Below are positions 10,165 through 21,500 of a stretch of 64,000 bases of DNA, piece by piece. Each line of letters starts with the position of its first letter. Within the stretch, counting starts at the first letter, position 1. Below the pieces are notes generated by a model. It was not told the origin of the DNA. It made no database searches and saw only the letters and a list, made by a program, of their open reading frames with translations. The DNA lies in assembly GCA_036768485.1 (NCBI GenBank), contig JAVLUZ010000335.1, positions 1 through 64,000 on the forward strand, in the 5' to 3' direction. This stretch comes from Mermis nigrescens. Its lineage: Eukaryota; Nematoda; Enoplea; Mermithida; Mermithidae. Both the position numbers and the translations under genes were made by a program.

Positions 10165-10825
10165 GCTCCAGAAAAAGGTGGTTCTGTCCCTGAAAAAGGT
10201 AGGTCCGTGCCTGAAAAAGATGGGTCTGTTTTTGAAAAAGGTGGGTCCGTGCCTGAAAAAGGTGGGTCCATTTCTGAAAAAGGTGGGTTTGTGCCTGAAA
10301 AAGGTGGGTCTGTCCCTGAAAAAGGTGGGTCTGTCAAAAAGGGTGGGTCCGTCCCTGAAAAAGTGGGTTGTTCAGGTTAATCAGTGGGTCAGTCCAAGAA
10401 AAAGTGGGTCTGTTCCTGAAAAAGGTGGGTCTGTCCCTGAAAAAGGTGGGTCTGTCCCTGAAAAAGGTGGGTCTATCCTTGGAAAAGGTGGGTTTGTGCC
10501 TGAAAAGGGTGGGTCCGTGCCTGAAAAGGGTGTGTCCGTCCTTAAAAAAGTAGGTCGTTCAGCTTAATCAGTGGGTCAGTCCCAGAAAAAAGTGGGTCTG
10601 TCCGTGAAAAAGATGGGTCTGTCCCTGAAAAAGGTGGGTCCGTCCCTTAAAAAGTGGGTTGCTCAGCTTAATCAGTGGGTGAGTCCTAGAGAAAGGTAGG
10701 TCTGTCCCTGGAAAAGGTGGGTCCATGCCTGAAAAGGTTGGGTTTGTCCCTGAATAAAGTGGGTTGTTCAGTTTAATCAGTGGGTCAGTCACTGAAAAAA
10801 GGTGGGTCCATCTGTGAAAAAGGTG
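10165..10825. repeat. 21 bp minisatellite with a longer superimposed unit
   Basis: About 25-30 imperfect copies of GTGGGTCYGTSCCTGAAAAAG. At intervals (near 10367, 10556, 10660, 10767) the run is broken by TTCAGYTTAATCAGTGGGTCAGT, giving a higher-order period of roughly 100-190 bp. Because 21 is a multiple of 3, two forward frames stay open for up to 157 codons (heptad reads like LKKVGPC and EKGGSVP). I regard these as repeat artefacts rather than genes. Confidence 0.92.
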
Positions 10826-10831
10826 TCGAAC

Positions 10832-11576
10832 CAGTGTTTTTTTTGTACAAGGTCCGTTCGTACATGTACAAAGATGGTCCCCAAAAGTCTTTGTACATTT
10901 TGCACATGCAAATTTTTGTGTACTATAATATAGTACAGTAGCGATTTTAGTGTGGTAAAACAGGGTTTTCGATCTTAGGTAGTGTATTTTAGCTAATTTC
11001 TGGGTTTATGACGCTAAAAATCACTAAAAATTATCTGATTATTTAATATTGACATTTTTCCATTCTAAATGCAAATTCTGCCATTTTAAAGATATATAGG
11101 ACAAATAATTTATCAGTTCGGCGCGAAGCGCCGAAAATTTTGGGAATTTTACACCTTTTTACAGTTTTTGTCTTCCTAAAAATCTTTGTACATTTTGTAC
11201 ACACAAAATTTTTGGGTACTATAATATGGTACAGCAGCGATTTTAGTATCGTAAAAACAGAGTTCTTCGACTTTTCGTAGTGTGTTTTAGCTAATTTCTG
11301 GGTCTCTAAGGGCGAAAATCACTAAGAATCGTCTTAAAACGGCGCGAAGCGCCAAAAAATTTGACATTTTTACTTTTGAAATGCAATTTCTGCCATTATA
11401 AAGATATATAGAACATACAATTACTCATTTCGGCGCGAAGCGCCGAAATTTTTTCGAATTATAGACCTTTTTTGCAATTTTTGTCTTCCCAAAAATCTTT
11501 GTACATGTACAAAGACGGTCCCGAAAAGTCTTTGTACATCGGGAAAAATCTTTGCCGAATACAAAAAAAAACCGTG
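10832..11576. mobile_element. hAT-type element, CAGTG-T8-GTAC family, complete copy
   Basis: A 745 bp element with perfect 8 bp TSD TGTCGAAC (10824-10831, 11577-11584). Ends are CAGTGTTTTTTTTGTAC and, reverse-complemented, CACGGTTTTTTTTTTGTA. It contains three GGCGCGAAGCGCC motifs (11120, 11341, 11432), each followed by an A/T run, plus mirrored GTACAAAGA(T/C)GGTCCC blocks near both ends. No transposase. Confidence 0.92.
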
Positions 11577-11762
11577 TGTCGAACAGTGTAATAAGATGGT
11601 TCCTGTGCCTGTTTTGCAAATATCTAGCATTTCCTTTAATTTTCTCCGAAAATTTTCTCCCTGTACAAAACATAGCCCCGTCCAAGTTACCCCTCCGCCC
11701 CGTCCAACTTTTGGTTTGGCCCGTCCTGAAGATGGGCCAATATGGGGCATTGCCCAGGTGTG

Positions 11763-12245
11763 GTAGGTTAAGAAGCTTCAGGCGTTCAGGATAGAATAAA
11801 TTACTATGAAAACCAAATAGACGTTTAGTAAATTTACGCTGAACATTTTCAAGACATCATTTGCATAATATGGGTTCCATACAGGAACAGAAAACTCAAG
11901 CATGGGTCTTACATAAGTAGTATAGGCCTTGACTAGAATATCTTTATCATTTGTTTATTAGGAAACAATGAGAAACATCTTTTTTAATTGTGATTTAAAT
12001 GTTCCTTACAATTAAGATAATGAGAAATATAAACACCTAGATCACAAATGGAACTAATGTCATTTGGAATAGTTATATTATCGAAAGAATAAAGCATTTT
12101 TGTATTATTTTTACCGAGATGCAAAAGTGCTCATTTTTCCGTAGCAACAGGAAGTTGCCAATTAATAGACCAAGTTTAAATATTATCCAGATATTATTGT
12201 ATTGAATGATAATCAGAAGATGAACCAAAGGTTTTGACAGTTAAA
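11763..12245 (-). pseudogene. LINE-type reverse transcriptase ORF, part upstream of the 5650-5934 fragment
   Basis: Minus-strand translation gives the conserved late-RT segments of CR1/Jockey-like LINEs: 'WSINWQLPVATEK', then 'HLGKNNTKML', 'CDLGVYIS', a 'KAYTTYVRPMLEFSVPVWNP' block and 'FYPERLKLLNLP'. The last runs directly into the 5650-5934 half once the inserted element is discounted. It carries a TGA after ATEK and at least one frameshift, so it is dead. It ends on the right near a hAT terminus. Confidence 0.75.
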
Positions 12246-12460
12246 AATTGATTTTTTTCCAAAGGGCAATAAACTAATGTTTACTGCAAGCTATGAACAT
12301 CACATCACACGGATTTTTAAGGTTAGTTTTTTAGGTTGCATGGTTTTTAGTACCCAATTTGGATTTTGCTGGTTTTTTGTATTTTTCACTTTTGATCAAA
12401 TTCTTTTTCAAGACAAAAGGGATTTATGAAATTGGTTCAGTATGCTTTGATTACAAAATG

Positions 12461-12677
12461 CGTTTAAAGTGGTAGATTTTTAACTGCAGTAGTCGATTTG
12501 AATAAATTTTAGCCGCTTTTTTATTTATCAATTGTATACATCATTTGTCCGGTTTTGTCCAGAATTTACCTGTGCTCTTGACCGGTTTTGTCCGGAATTT
12601 ACCCGTGATCTTGACCGGTTTTGTCCGGTTTTAAATGTTGGTTTGTCCGGTTGGTCTTTTCAGAGTTGGCAACACTG
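12461..12677. mobile_element. Right-terminal fragment of a hAT element (CAGTGTTGCCAACTC family)
   Basis: Matches 44335-44516, the right end of the 12 kb hAT element: shared GATTTGAATAAATTTTAGCCG, TGTATACATC, repeated TTTGTCCGG blocks and the end CAGAGTTGGCAACACTG. No left end is identifiable nearby. Confidence 0.7.
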
Positions 12678-12706
12678 CACTGCACGCTTTGTTTTTGTGC
12701 GTGCTG

Positions 12707-12879
12707 CAGGGTTGCCAAGTTGGGGTCTTCCCCCCAGTTTTGTGTTTTTTGAGGTGATTGGAGGCATTTTCAGTGATTGAGGGTTTTTTGTGCCTATGCG
12801 TATTCATTGATTGGAGGGTTTTTTGGCTGTTTGAGGTAAAAAATGGAAGGGGGTTTGACAAGAGCTTTTGGCAACCCTG
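12707..12879. mobile_element. Short hAT-type MITE, CAGGGTTGCCAA ends
   Basis: A 173 bp element with inverted ends CAGGGTTGCCAAGTTGG and, reverse-complemented from the right, CAGGGTTGCCAAAAGC. The interior has repeated GAGGGTTTTTTG / GATTGGAGG blocks. Flanks GCGTGCTG and CGTGTGCA do not form a clean TSD, so the boundary is by TIR only. Confidence 0.65.
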
Positions 12880-13076
12880 CGTGTGCACAGCCGGTACTAA
12901 TGTGCCTGCTGCACACCTACCTTTTATGTTTGCGATTACTTTGCTCGCAGCAAACTCGAATATTAGTGCATGTTCGCAGATTTTTTAGGTTTTTGCATGC
13001 ACAGGTTCCATTTATGACATTTTAAAGCACAATCTTCAACACATAAGCCAGGAAAATTACCTTAAATGTGAGGCTA

Positions 13077-13801
13077 AACTTAAGAATATGGTACTTTTAG
13101 AAAAGGAGCATAACAAATATGAATTTTTTTGCCAAAATAGTAGAACATGATTAATTGAAGCGTGGAAAAAAAATTTGGTGAAAATCTGAGCCATACTCGC
13201 AAAATTGCAGGCACTCTCTATGTTAGTCTTGGGTGGAACAATAAAAGGGCTTGATTCAAGGACTTGCACATTTGTCAGAAATAAATAATATGGGCTGAAA
13301 TCACGTCAGAAAGCATAGCAATGAAGGAGAAGAAAGAAAAAAGACGCGAAAAGCTGTTTGAAATTTTAAAAAACTTAAAATTTTTTTTATATTTTTAGCA
13401 TGTTTTTTTCGGTTTTACTTGACAAGATACACAAAAATCTAAGTTTTTGCTTCTATTATACTAAGGCTTAGGCTAAGTACATCTAAAAAGGTGTTTTAAG
13501 CTGCTTAGGTCAAGGTCGCTCCCGCTCAATTCAATGTATAGATGCTTAGGTCGATGTAAATTGGGTATCTGCATGTGATTCTGCATTCAGCTGTTTGAAT
13601 ATTCAAATACTTAGGTCGAGAAGATGCTTGCTCAGGTAGAGAAGAGGCCAATTAACGAAACTATAAATTTTGAAATATTGATCATAGACAGATGGAATTT
13701 TTTTCCGCGCTTGCTTTCAACATTTTCTATGTACTGAGCGAAAAAATTCGCTTTTCTGAAGTTCATTTCTTAGTATTCTGAAAGTACCATATTCTTAAGT
13801 T
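13077..13801. mobile_element. Inverted-repeat element with AACTTAAGAATATGGTACTTT ends
   Basis: The left end at 13077 and the right end at 13801 are a near-perfect 20 bp inverted pair. The interior carries a 20 bp repeat related to CCTAAGCATCTATACATCGA (here in reverse, 13500-13640). Copies or halves recur at 33398-33690, 42422-42945 and 43030-43230. No transposase and no clear TSD; class unknown. Confidence 0.6.
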
Positions 13802-13844
13802 ACTCCTAAATGTGATAAAAGCGAGTCAGAGGACTGTGACTGAG

Positions 13845-14093
13845 CAGGGTTACCAATGGGTTAGGCTTAGGCTTAGTTATGTGCATTCACATTGATGCTA
13901 GCGCATGGGCTAAGCCTGAAATAAATGGAGCAAACATTGCAGAAAGAGCGAAGCAAATGGAGCAATTTTCGCTCCATTTTGTCTTAGGCTTAGCCCATGT
14001 CTGGCATCAATGTGAATCCGCAAGCAAGAGCAAAGTGAGTAGAACAATATGAATGCACATTACTAAGCCTAAGCCTAGCGCATTAGTAACATG
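13845..14093. mobile_element. MITE-like palindromic element built on TTAGGCTTAGGC
   Basis: About 249 bp. The left end CAGGGTTACCAATGGG runs into TTAGGCTTAGGCTTAGT; the right end, reverse-complemented, reads CATGTTACTAATGCGCTAGG then CTTAGGCTTAGTAATGTG. A second inverted pair lies further inside (CACATTGATGC and GCATCAATGTG; GGGCTAAGCC and GGCTTAGCCC). The TTAGGC units resemble nematode telomere repeats. TSD not clear. Confidence 0.55.
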
Positions 14094-14336
14094 GGTCAGA
14101 ATAATTTCATTTTCTTTGTTAATTCACTGAAAAACAGATTTTTTGAATTCACTGAATTCAGAAAAAACATTTATTACAAATTTTACTGTACTTGCTAAAC
14201 TCTAAGTGCCATATCTTGTTCTCACATTTGACTTATGTCCGAGATAAGTTGTTTTTTTCGTAAGTAATTCTAAGCCTAAGCCTGTTTAGTAATAAGGAAC
14301 AATTGTTCTTACGCTAGGCTAAGGCTTAGTTATATG

Positions 14337-14717
14337 CACACATGGGCGTGGGGCTTCTGGAGGGTCTGGATTAGACGTGTTCCTAGAGGGGGGTTGAACC
14401 CCCTAAAATTGTCGATTTTTCAAAATTTTTCTAAAATTTCGAAAAAAACTTGTAGAAAAGGTGCTTTTTGAGCGTTTTTACATTACATTTGCTAAAAAGT
14501 CTCAAATGTTGGCGCTTCTCTCCATATAAACATTTTTTGACTATATTTTGTTTAATTTACTGTTTTTTCAGATTTGTTTAAAATGTTATGTTTTTATGTT
14601 TCAAAAAGGACAAGCACTGTCTGAGACATCAAGAAACTGTTTTTAACACCTACCCATCGTTTTTCATTTTTTAAAAATATTTTGGTCCTGATCCCCCAGA
14701 ATTCCCATGCTGTATAT
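14337..14717 (+). mobile_element. Degenerate member of the CACACATGGGCG MITE family
   Basis: It begins CACACATGGGCGTGGGG after GTTATATG and ends near CCCATGCTGTATATG. The left end is conserved, the interior diverged. A partial TSD (GTTATATG / TGTATATG) is possible. Another partial relative starts near 16701 (GCACATGGGCGGGG). Confidence 0.45.
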
Positions 14718-14719
14718 GC

Positions 14720-17127
14720 ATGGTCTGAACCTCCATCTAGAATCCGGTGTACCCTTCCCCCAAAATTGATAGACCCCGGAATTGAATTTTCAGTGCAATT
14801 TTTGGCAATTTTGCCCTGATCAAACCTCACAGAACTTGGCTGCTGCTGCCCACGCAGTCTCGTATTCAGGAAAGTGGTCATGGATTGCTTTCCTTCAAAT
14901 TAGAAGAAGAAATTTTTTCTTTCTCCCAAGGGTCCTTCAGAAAAAATGGAAAATTGGTGAAGTGCATATGAAAGACCGCCAAAATAGGATTTTAGCATAC
15001 TTTTCGGCTGGTAAACTCAAAATTTTCTGGTGCTCAATTGTTGGATTTATTGTCTATGTATAGCTTTGTCTTCTTAACCATTAAAAATCGCTCGAATTTG
15101 AGTGTGTGCCAGATTCATTGTTCAGCTGAACTTTTTGTGTTCTAGCCCACTCAGAACAGCTCAAATTTTTTCAAAATTTTTCTCCACCATTGTTTAGATC
15201 TCGTTGAGATACGATCAAAACTGCCTTTATTTTCGCCTATCGTCTCATGGTTCTCGAGATATCTGGCCTTCAAGCTTTTTGTCCCCTGCCACCTGAAATA
15301 AATCCTGGATACGAGCGTGTGCTCTTGTATTGTCGACATTTTTTTATTTTGAACATACTTGTAGCTTTCAAGTCCGATGTTTGATATTTTTAATTCCGGG
15401 AAAAGTGCCATATAACAATTGCCATATAATGTCCCTGGATTTGGTGAAGAAAAGCCTTCAATTGGAAACAGGTTACTCTTAAATCTGCTGATTTATACTG
15501 CTTTTGCTTTTTCATAATTATGCTGTAACAAATGTGATTTCGGCTCAAATTTAGCATCCATTCTCAATTTGTTGTAGCTGAAAGATTGAGAATGATTGAG
15601 ATGATCGAGATTAATTAAAATGATTAAAATTAAAGATCAAAATGATTGAGCTTATTAGGTTTAAAAAGTCTGTCTAAAGAAACCAAGATCATGTTTTAGC
15701 CATCTATTTCGACGTAGTTCGTAAATCTCGTTTAATTGGCATATGAAGAGATTGCAAAAAACACTGTGACCGTTGGAGTCTCTGGACGCCTAACCCTTTG
15801 ACTGTTAAAGACGCATTAATTCATATGCAGTTTTTTACAGTCGCATATCTAGTATTTTTTTGAAGAGGAGGGCCTGGTTACCCTAACTTTTTTAAGTAGT
15901 CGAAAGTTGATCCAAAAATTTCCAATTGACGTGCCAGTGCAGCGTTTTTGTTGGTTTATACATTGTCTAGCTTTATTTAAAATCAAATTTGATTGATAAG
16001 CATCTATTATAGGTGGACAAGGTCAGGATCTGCAGGGGAGGTGAAATCTCAGAAATCCAAAACAGTAGATTGTTCACGATTTTTTTGTTGTTTAAACGGA
16101 CAAAATGGCAAAAATAGTCTACAAATGTCTTTTTTGTGGAATTTTCGAATTTCAAAGCATTTCAGGTCCATTTCGACTACATTATATCACTTTAAACTCT
16201 AAAAATTACATGAATTAACCAATTTTTGGCGCTTTTTGAGTGAAAAAATCATAGAAGTATTAGCCTGGGTGCAAAGTGCTGGAAATTTTTTCGACATTTT
16301 TACTGCTTTTGACCTCACAAATGATGCGGAAAACGTTCCATCAGTTCGAAATCACCGGACAATATTTGTCTGGCTGATCCCCTTACTCTCTTCACCATGT
16401 CCATGCATGTTACCTGCAGGTTTTTTGAAAAATTTTAATATTTTTGGCAGTTTTGTGGAATTTAGGGATAAGCATGCTTAGGAATTTATAATTGTTTTCT
16501 TTATCTGAATTCGTGTACTTGTAGCAATATATGACAAGCTGATTAACACATCTCATGCGAAGTCTCTAAATTTTACAGAATTTACGCTAAAAAGGTGTGA
16601 AAATTATATTGTAAGCATTGAACAGTATACACAGATAAAATAAAATGCATATCCATTCTTAATCTTATATTTGTGGATTTGATTCTGGGTCAGTATCGCA
16701 CATGGGCGGGGCTTGGGGGTCTCTGGACCCCAAGAATCCATTGGATCCTCAGAAATCGATAGATCCCCAGAATTGAATTTTTGGTGCTATTTTTAGCCAA
16801 ATATTTACATCGGACCATAGGTGCACAAGGTCAGGGTCGGCGTGGGGAGGGGGAGGGGGGGTAAAATCCCAAAATCTAAAACAGTAAATTTGACGTTCAC
16901 AATTTTTTTGCTCGTTTAACAGGTAAAACTAGTCTAAAAACGTTTTTTTAATGGGAATATCACATTTTAAAAGCATTTTCAGCCCATTTTGATTGCATTA
17001 TATCACTTTTATTACTAAAAAATGCAATGATTTATCAGTAAAAATTTTGACCTCAAAGATGATGCAAAAACATTCCATCAGCTCAAAATCTGACAGTAAC
17101 TGTCCGGCTGACTCTTGAGGGGGTAAT
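14720..17127. other. Degenerate dispersed repeats, no gene recognised
   Basis: The region holds diverged repeat pieces: a block at 15150-15420 related to 17590-17770 (shared GGTTCTCGAGATAT and CTTTATTTTCGC), and a GTGSACAAGGTCAGG block at 16014 and 16827 with similar downstream text. A small GATTGAGA-type tandem run sits at 15575-15650. Open frames are short and not family-like. Confidence 0.4.
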
Positions 17128-17391
17128 CACACATGGGCGTGGGGGATCTGGGGGGTCTGGACCCCCCAGAAACCAAAAGACCCCCCCAGAAATCAAAAGA
17201 CCCCCCCCCAGAAATCAATTTTTGAAAATTTTTTTCGTTTTTTTCGCAATTTTTTGATGCCAATGGATAGTGCTTGATGAGAAACGTCGAAAAATGGTGT
17301 TTTTATCGCCATATCACCATTTTTAAGGCCATTTTTTGACCTTCAAAAAAATCTTGGACCCCCCCCAGAATTTTCTTGCTGCCCACGTATG
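17128..17391 (+). mobile_element. hAT-type MITE, CACACATGGGCG family, copy 3
   Basis: A 264 bp element with perfect 8 bp TSD GGGGTAAT (17120-17127, 17392-17399). Nearly identical to 1743-2013 and 31854-32117 through the interior; length differences are mainly in C-runs. Little divergence implies recent activity of an unseen transposase. Confidence 0.92.
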
Positions 17392-18179
17392 GGGGTAATA
17401 CCCACCTTATCACCACCCTATGTGCATGTATGTATCAGACCTCTAGAATTCGGATGCTAGTAATGTAAGGTTGGTACTAAAATGTGGCTTTACAATCTAA
17501 TGCTACATGTATCAATCAGAAAACGTCTTGACCATAGATGAACAGCCCAATTGGTCTGGGGCTATCAAGCATAATTTAACAGTGAGGGAGAAGCCAGAAA
17601 ATTTTTGACCCTTTTTTAATTTTTAAAAATTTTTCTTTACCATTGCGTAGAGCTTGTTGACAAATGCTCAAAAACGCCATTATTTTCGCATAGCGCCTAA
17701 TGGTTCTCGAGATATTGGACTTCAAAAATTTTGAGACCCCCTTCGGGCATGTAGCTGTGAGGGGATAGGGGGCACAAGTCCTCCCCCAAAATTTTGGAAT
17801 ACGGATATTTTTTGCAAGGGTTCCCCAAAGGAAAAAAATGAAACATTCGCGAAGCGCATTTTGGAAGACTCCCAAAATAGATTCTAGTGCACTTTTGAAC
17901 TAGTAAGCCCAAAATTTTTGGGCGATCTGCGCCAGATTTATTGTTGATGTATAATTTTGTGGCAGAATTGATAACAATTTAAACAATTTTGCATCATGAT
18001 TGAATGTTTATAAGTCAGCTCCCCCAAATTCGGAAGACCAGCTATATGCCTGCCCCCTCTCAATAAAATGTTCATTACGGGCATGTAAGTGCTTGTAGGT
18101 ATATATTTTATGCTTTATTTATTTCACAAATTTAAGAATTAGTTCAAAGGATTATTACAACCTGTTCTCTACCCAACAT
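17392..18179. other. Diverged repeat sequence, no gene recognised
   Basis: 17580-17900 is related to 15150-15420 (GGTTCTCGAGATAT, GACTTCAAAAATTTTGAG) and carries a TTCGCGAAGCGCATTTT motif near 17847. No family-level protein match is evident. Confidence 0.4.
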
Positions 18180-20653
18180 CAGTGATCGGACCGAGGGTAC
18201 TTTTGAACCCTCGGCCTCGGCCGAGGCCGAGGCGACTTAAAACCCTTGCCTCGGCCGAGGCCGAGGCCGAGGCCGAGGGTAATGCCGAGGGTCAAACTTA
18301 TATACTTATACCCATAAATAGTACTCTTAGAATATTTTGTATGCACATGAGCTAGAGAATAATCGTAATATTAAACACTTTTTTCGAATGTCAAACAATT
18401 AATCTTTATTTTCAATAATAGTAGATTAAATGTGTGAAGGATTTATTGAATAAAGTCAGCAGCATGAAAGCATACTTAATTTAACAAGTTGCCCTTGATG
18501 AAGACTTGGAAAAGTTAATAAAAAATGTGGCTGAACAAGCACTTAAAAACTTTTATTACTATAAATAAGAAAACAGTGTCGAAGAAATAAACGAACAAAC
18601 GAAATAAGCTAAGTAAAGACAGAACTGTAGCCATTGTTGTGCTCGCTTTTGCAGTAATGCATGTTTAAACACGCTTTTTCGGTCATCCAATTCTGGTGTG
18701 GCAGGTAATATGACGGAAACTGCACTGTACTTTCCGATCATAGTTTCCCAAGGTCCAGAGTTGAGGGAAGGGTGAAATCCCAAAATGGGGGACCAGTAAA
18801 TTAAGTAGTGTCTTTGTATGAGCGAACAAATTTTTGTAGATATTTTAAATAAATATATTTTTAAAGATACAAATTTTTACATACTGCCAGTGTGTGACCT
18901 GCAAGCAGCATGTAGTCCTAAACAGTGTTTTTTTGTGCAAGATACCTTTTTACATATACAAAGATGGTATCCACAAGTCTTAGAACATTTTGTGCATGCA
19001 AATTTTTGTGTACTATTATAGTATGGTACAGTAGCGATTTAGTGTGGTAAAACTGGGTTTTTCGACCTTTGGTAGTGTATCTTAGCTACTTCCAGGGTTT
19101 TTTGAATATTTGACATTTTCCCATTCTAAATGCAAATTCTACTATTTTAAAGATACATATATAGGACAGACAATTACTGATACGCCCAAAATTTTCGGAA
19201 ATTTCACAGTTTTTGTCTCTCCAAAAATCTTTGTGCATGTACAAAGATGGTCCTGAAAAGTCTCTGTACATTATGAAAAATTGTTGCCGAATGTAAAAAA
19301 CAGTGGCCCTAATTGTGATAATTCCGCTTGAATTTAGTTGATACTGTTAGTTCGGCGCGAAGCGCTGAAAATTTTATGAGCTTTTGATGAAATCTACACA
19401 TAAAACTCGACTGAGAAAGCTAAAACAACTTGTACTACAAAATCAGAAATATTACAGATATTGTAATATGCCAATTAAATCTAGTAAGAAGCACTACTGT
19501 GCTTAGAAATCCAATGCAACATCAGGATAAATTAGTCAATTTTATCTTTGAACGGCAAAAAAAGTGCAAAGTTATTAAATAGTACTTATTTTACATAAAA
19601 TTTTTAAAAACAGTATAAATAGATACAAAAGATATTTAAATCTGCATAAAGGTTGCTAGATTACACAAAAATTGATTTTGGAGTATTTATTTCCCCTGCT
19701 TCAATCTTAATTCAGTATATTAGCGATATTTTGCGCGAAGCGCCGAAAATTTTTTGAAATTTCCTAAAATATACTGAAAAACGATATAATTAATATAACT
19801 TCGTTCAAGAAAGTATTTTAACATTGTATAAAAATGGCTCAAAAAATGCACTAGCCGAAATTGATTCTTGGTAAAATCTACATTTATTGGCCATTTTTAG
19901 GTGCGTTTTTGCGATTTTCGGCCGAAAATTCGTGATCATTTACCCCTCTCCCATGAAAATAGCCGAAAACCATACGTGTAACAGGGGGTTTGGGGAATTC
20001 CCCATCCACCCAGGTTTGGATGTCCTCCCCACACCCTTCCCTCCAACGTCAGAAAATTTTGACCCACCATCCTATGCCGAACAGCCCTCCCGAAAATTTT
20101 GAGCTGTTGCATGCATGTTTTATAGTGATAGTTTGTCTATTCACTCTTGCTTACATTCAAAAATACTGTATCACTTCGTGAAATTCTAATAATTAGCTGC
20201 ACTTTTGCCATAGTAAAAATTAGGTTCAAAAATATTCAAAAGGTTTTCACCAAAAATCGTCTGACAGTGACTTGAGCCTTGTACCCTGAGAGGGTGGTAA
20301 TAACCCTCCCTCACCCCAACTTTGGGAATGTGTGTTTCCGATCCATTTAGCGAGCATGAGAATTAAAACTTAGTCATCACATGAATAATAAATTGGCACT
20401 TTGCTGTATGTAACTTGGTGTAACTGGGTACGCGACTAAAACCATAAGAAAAGTCTATAGGTAACAAATAGCCTGTGTACTGCAGATGCATTCTGAATAG
20501 TTAATATTCAACGGATATATTAAACTTATTCAAATTTGATTTTAACCCTCGGCGCCTCGGCACTTTTCAGCTTCGCCCTCGGCGCCGAGGCCGAGGCTCC
20601 AAAAAACGCCGAGGCTTGCCGAGGCCGAGGCCGAGGCCTCGGTCCGATCACTG
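18180..20653. mobile_element. hAT-type element with (GGCCGA)n subterminal arrays
   Basis: About 2.47 kb bounded by CAGTGATCGGACCGAG and its inverse CTCGGTCCGATCACTG. Just inside each end are arrays of GGCCGAGGCCGAGG (18200-18290 and 20545-20640), separated by short AT-rich spacers. Flanks are CCCAACAT (18172-18179) and GCCAACAT (20656-20663), 7 of 8 but offset 2 bp on the right. The core is AT-rich, holds a CAGTG-T8 family insertion (18923-19305) and has no recognised transposase. The architecture parallels 6503-7378. Confidence 0.75.
18923..19305. mobile_element. hAT-type element, CAGTG-T8-GTAC family (nested, diverged)
   Basis: It begins CAGTGTTTTTTTGTGCAAG and ends AATGTAAAAAACAGTG. Flanks GTCCTAAA (18915-18922) and GCCCTAAT (19306-19313) agree at 6 of 8. 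Interior landmarks ATACAAAGATGG, TATGGTACAGTAGCGA and GTGTGGTAAAA match the family. Confidence 0.75.
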
Positions 20654-20663
20654 CGGCCAACAT

Positions 20664-21355
20664 ACATATGTACTCGTACATATTTGCTGCTTATCCAAAA
20701 CGTTAGTCAAAAATCATAGCACAACTGAATGGCATAATTCCCACGTTTTGTATGACTGTGACATTCCAATGAAATAAAGTATTTTTCTATCGTAATGATA
20801 TGGTTGGCTTGACTGAAACGATTTTTTGACCGGTAAAAATTTTTACTGCAACTCAATTGAACAGATTCTAGTCCTATGGTACGTCCTTAAGCCTTTTAAG
20901 CATGAACTTGATCAAGGCAAGTGCTTACAATACTGCAACTGGGCCCTGGGCTGTGAGAACATATTGTGGGAGGTGGAACCCATCAACCCCCAAGATTATA
21001 TATCATCCTATTCACACATTCCCATAGAGGGGAGTGAGAGGGTATTACCCCCACCTCAGGGTCCGAGACTTGAATCACTGTCAGACGATTTCGAGTAATC
21101 AATTATTTTCTGCATGATTTTTGAGTACAAAAGCAGCGAAGATATAAAAATTTTTTCGGCGCTTCGCGCCGACTAATACATTTCTGTTTTGTTTACCCAT
21201 AAAATACCTAGAATGAACTTAAAATAATGTGAAAAGTCAAAATTTTTGATGAATTCTTTTATTTTTTACTTACAAGAGTGACGAAACTAGTCAGAATGGG
21301 ACAAAAAGTATTTAAAAACGCAGTTTTTCACATTAAAACATGCTATATAGGATGT
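20664..21355. other. No gene recognised
   Basis: A 90-codon open frame at 20826-21098 has no family features. A GGCGCTTCGCGCC hairpin motif sits at 21158-21170. Otherwise AT-rich, unassigned sequence. Confidence 0.35.
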
Positions 21356-21359
21356 TTTA

Positions 21360-21500
21360 GCCATTTTTCATATTTGATCTGCAAAAAAGACTAGACTCTA
21401 AATTTAGTGGTCCTAAATTTTGGGATTTCATCCCCCTGAACTTTCGACCTCTTGAAACTATGATCCTATTCGCTTTTTCATAGAAACTTGCTATATATCT
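21360..21500 (+). pseudogene. LINE-type ORF2 C-terminal tail fragment
   Basis: Plus-strand translation of about 21391-21490 reads 'RLDSKFSGPKFWDFIPLNFR' followed by 'PLETM' and ends at a stop. This matches the '..SGPxxWNxIPLxxRxLxSxxxFK' tail common to LINE reverse transcriptases. Only this tail is visible and the segment is short, so the call is tentative. Confidence 0.45.

Larger units (their letters stand above)
5935..11762. mobile_element. 5.8 kb hAT-type element inserted in a LINE
   Basis: The left end is CATACCTGGGCAATGGC; the right end, reverse-complemented, is CACACCTGGGCAATGCC (about 14 of 17 matching). Flanking GTAGGTTA at 5927-5934 and 11763-11770 is a perfect 8 bp TSD, and removing the element restores the LINE reading frame. 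No transposase was recognised inside. Instead it holds a GGGGCC-flanked element (6503-7378), a nested group (7519-9188), a 21 bp minisatellite (10165-10825) and another hAT-type element (10832-11576). It is probably a non-autonomous element swollen by secondary insertions. Confidence 0.8.

Noticed and set aside
10094..10567. 157-codon frame with LKKVGPC-type heptads
   Set aside because: Produced by a 21 bp minisatellite that keeps several frames open; no independent coding evidence.
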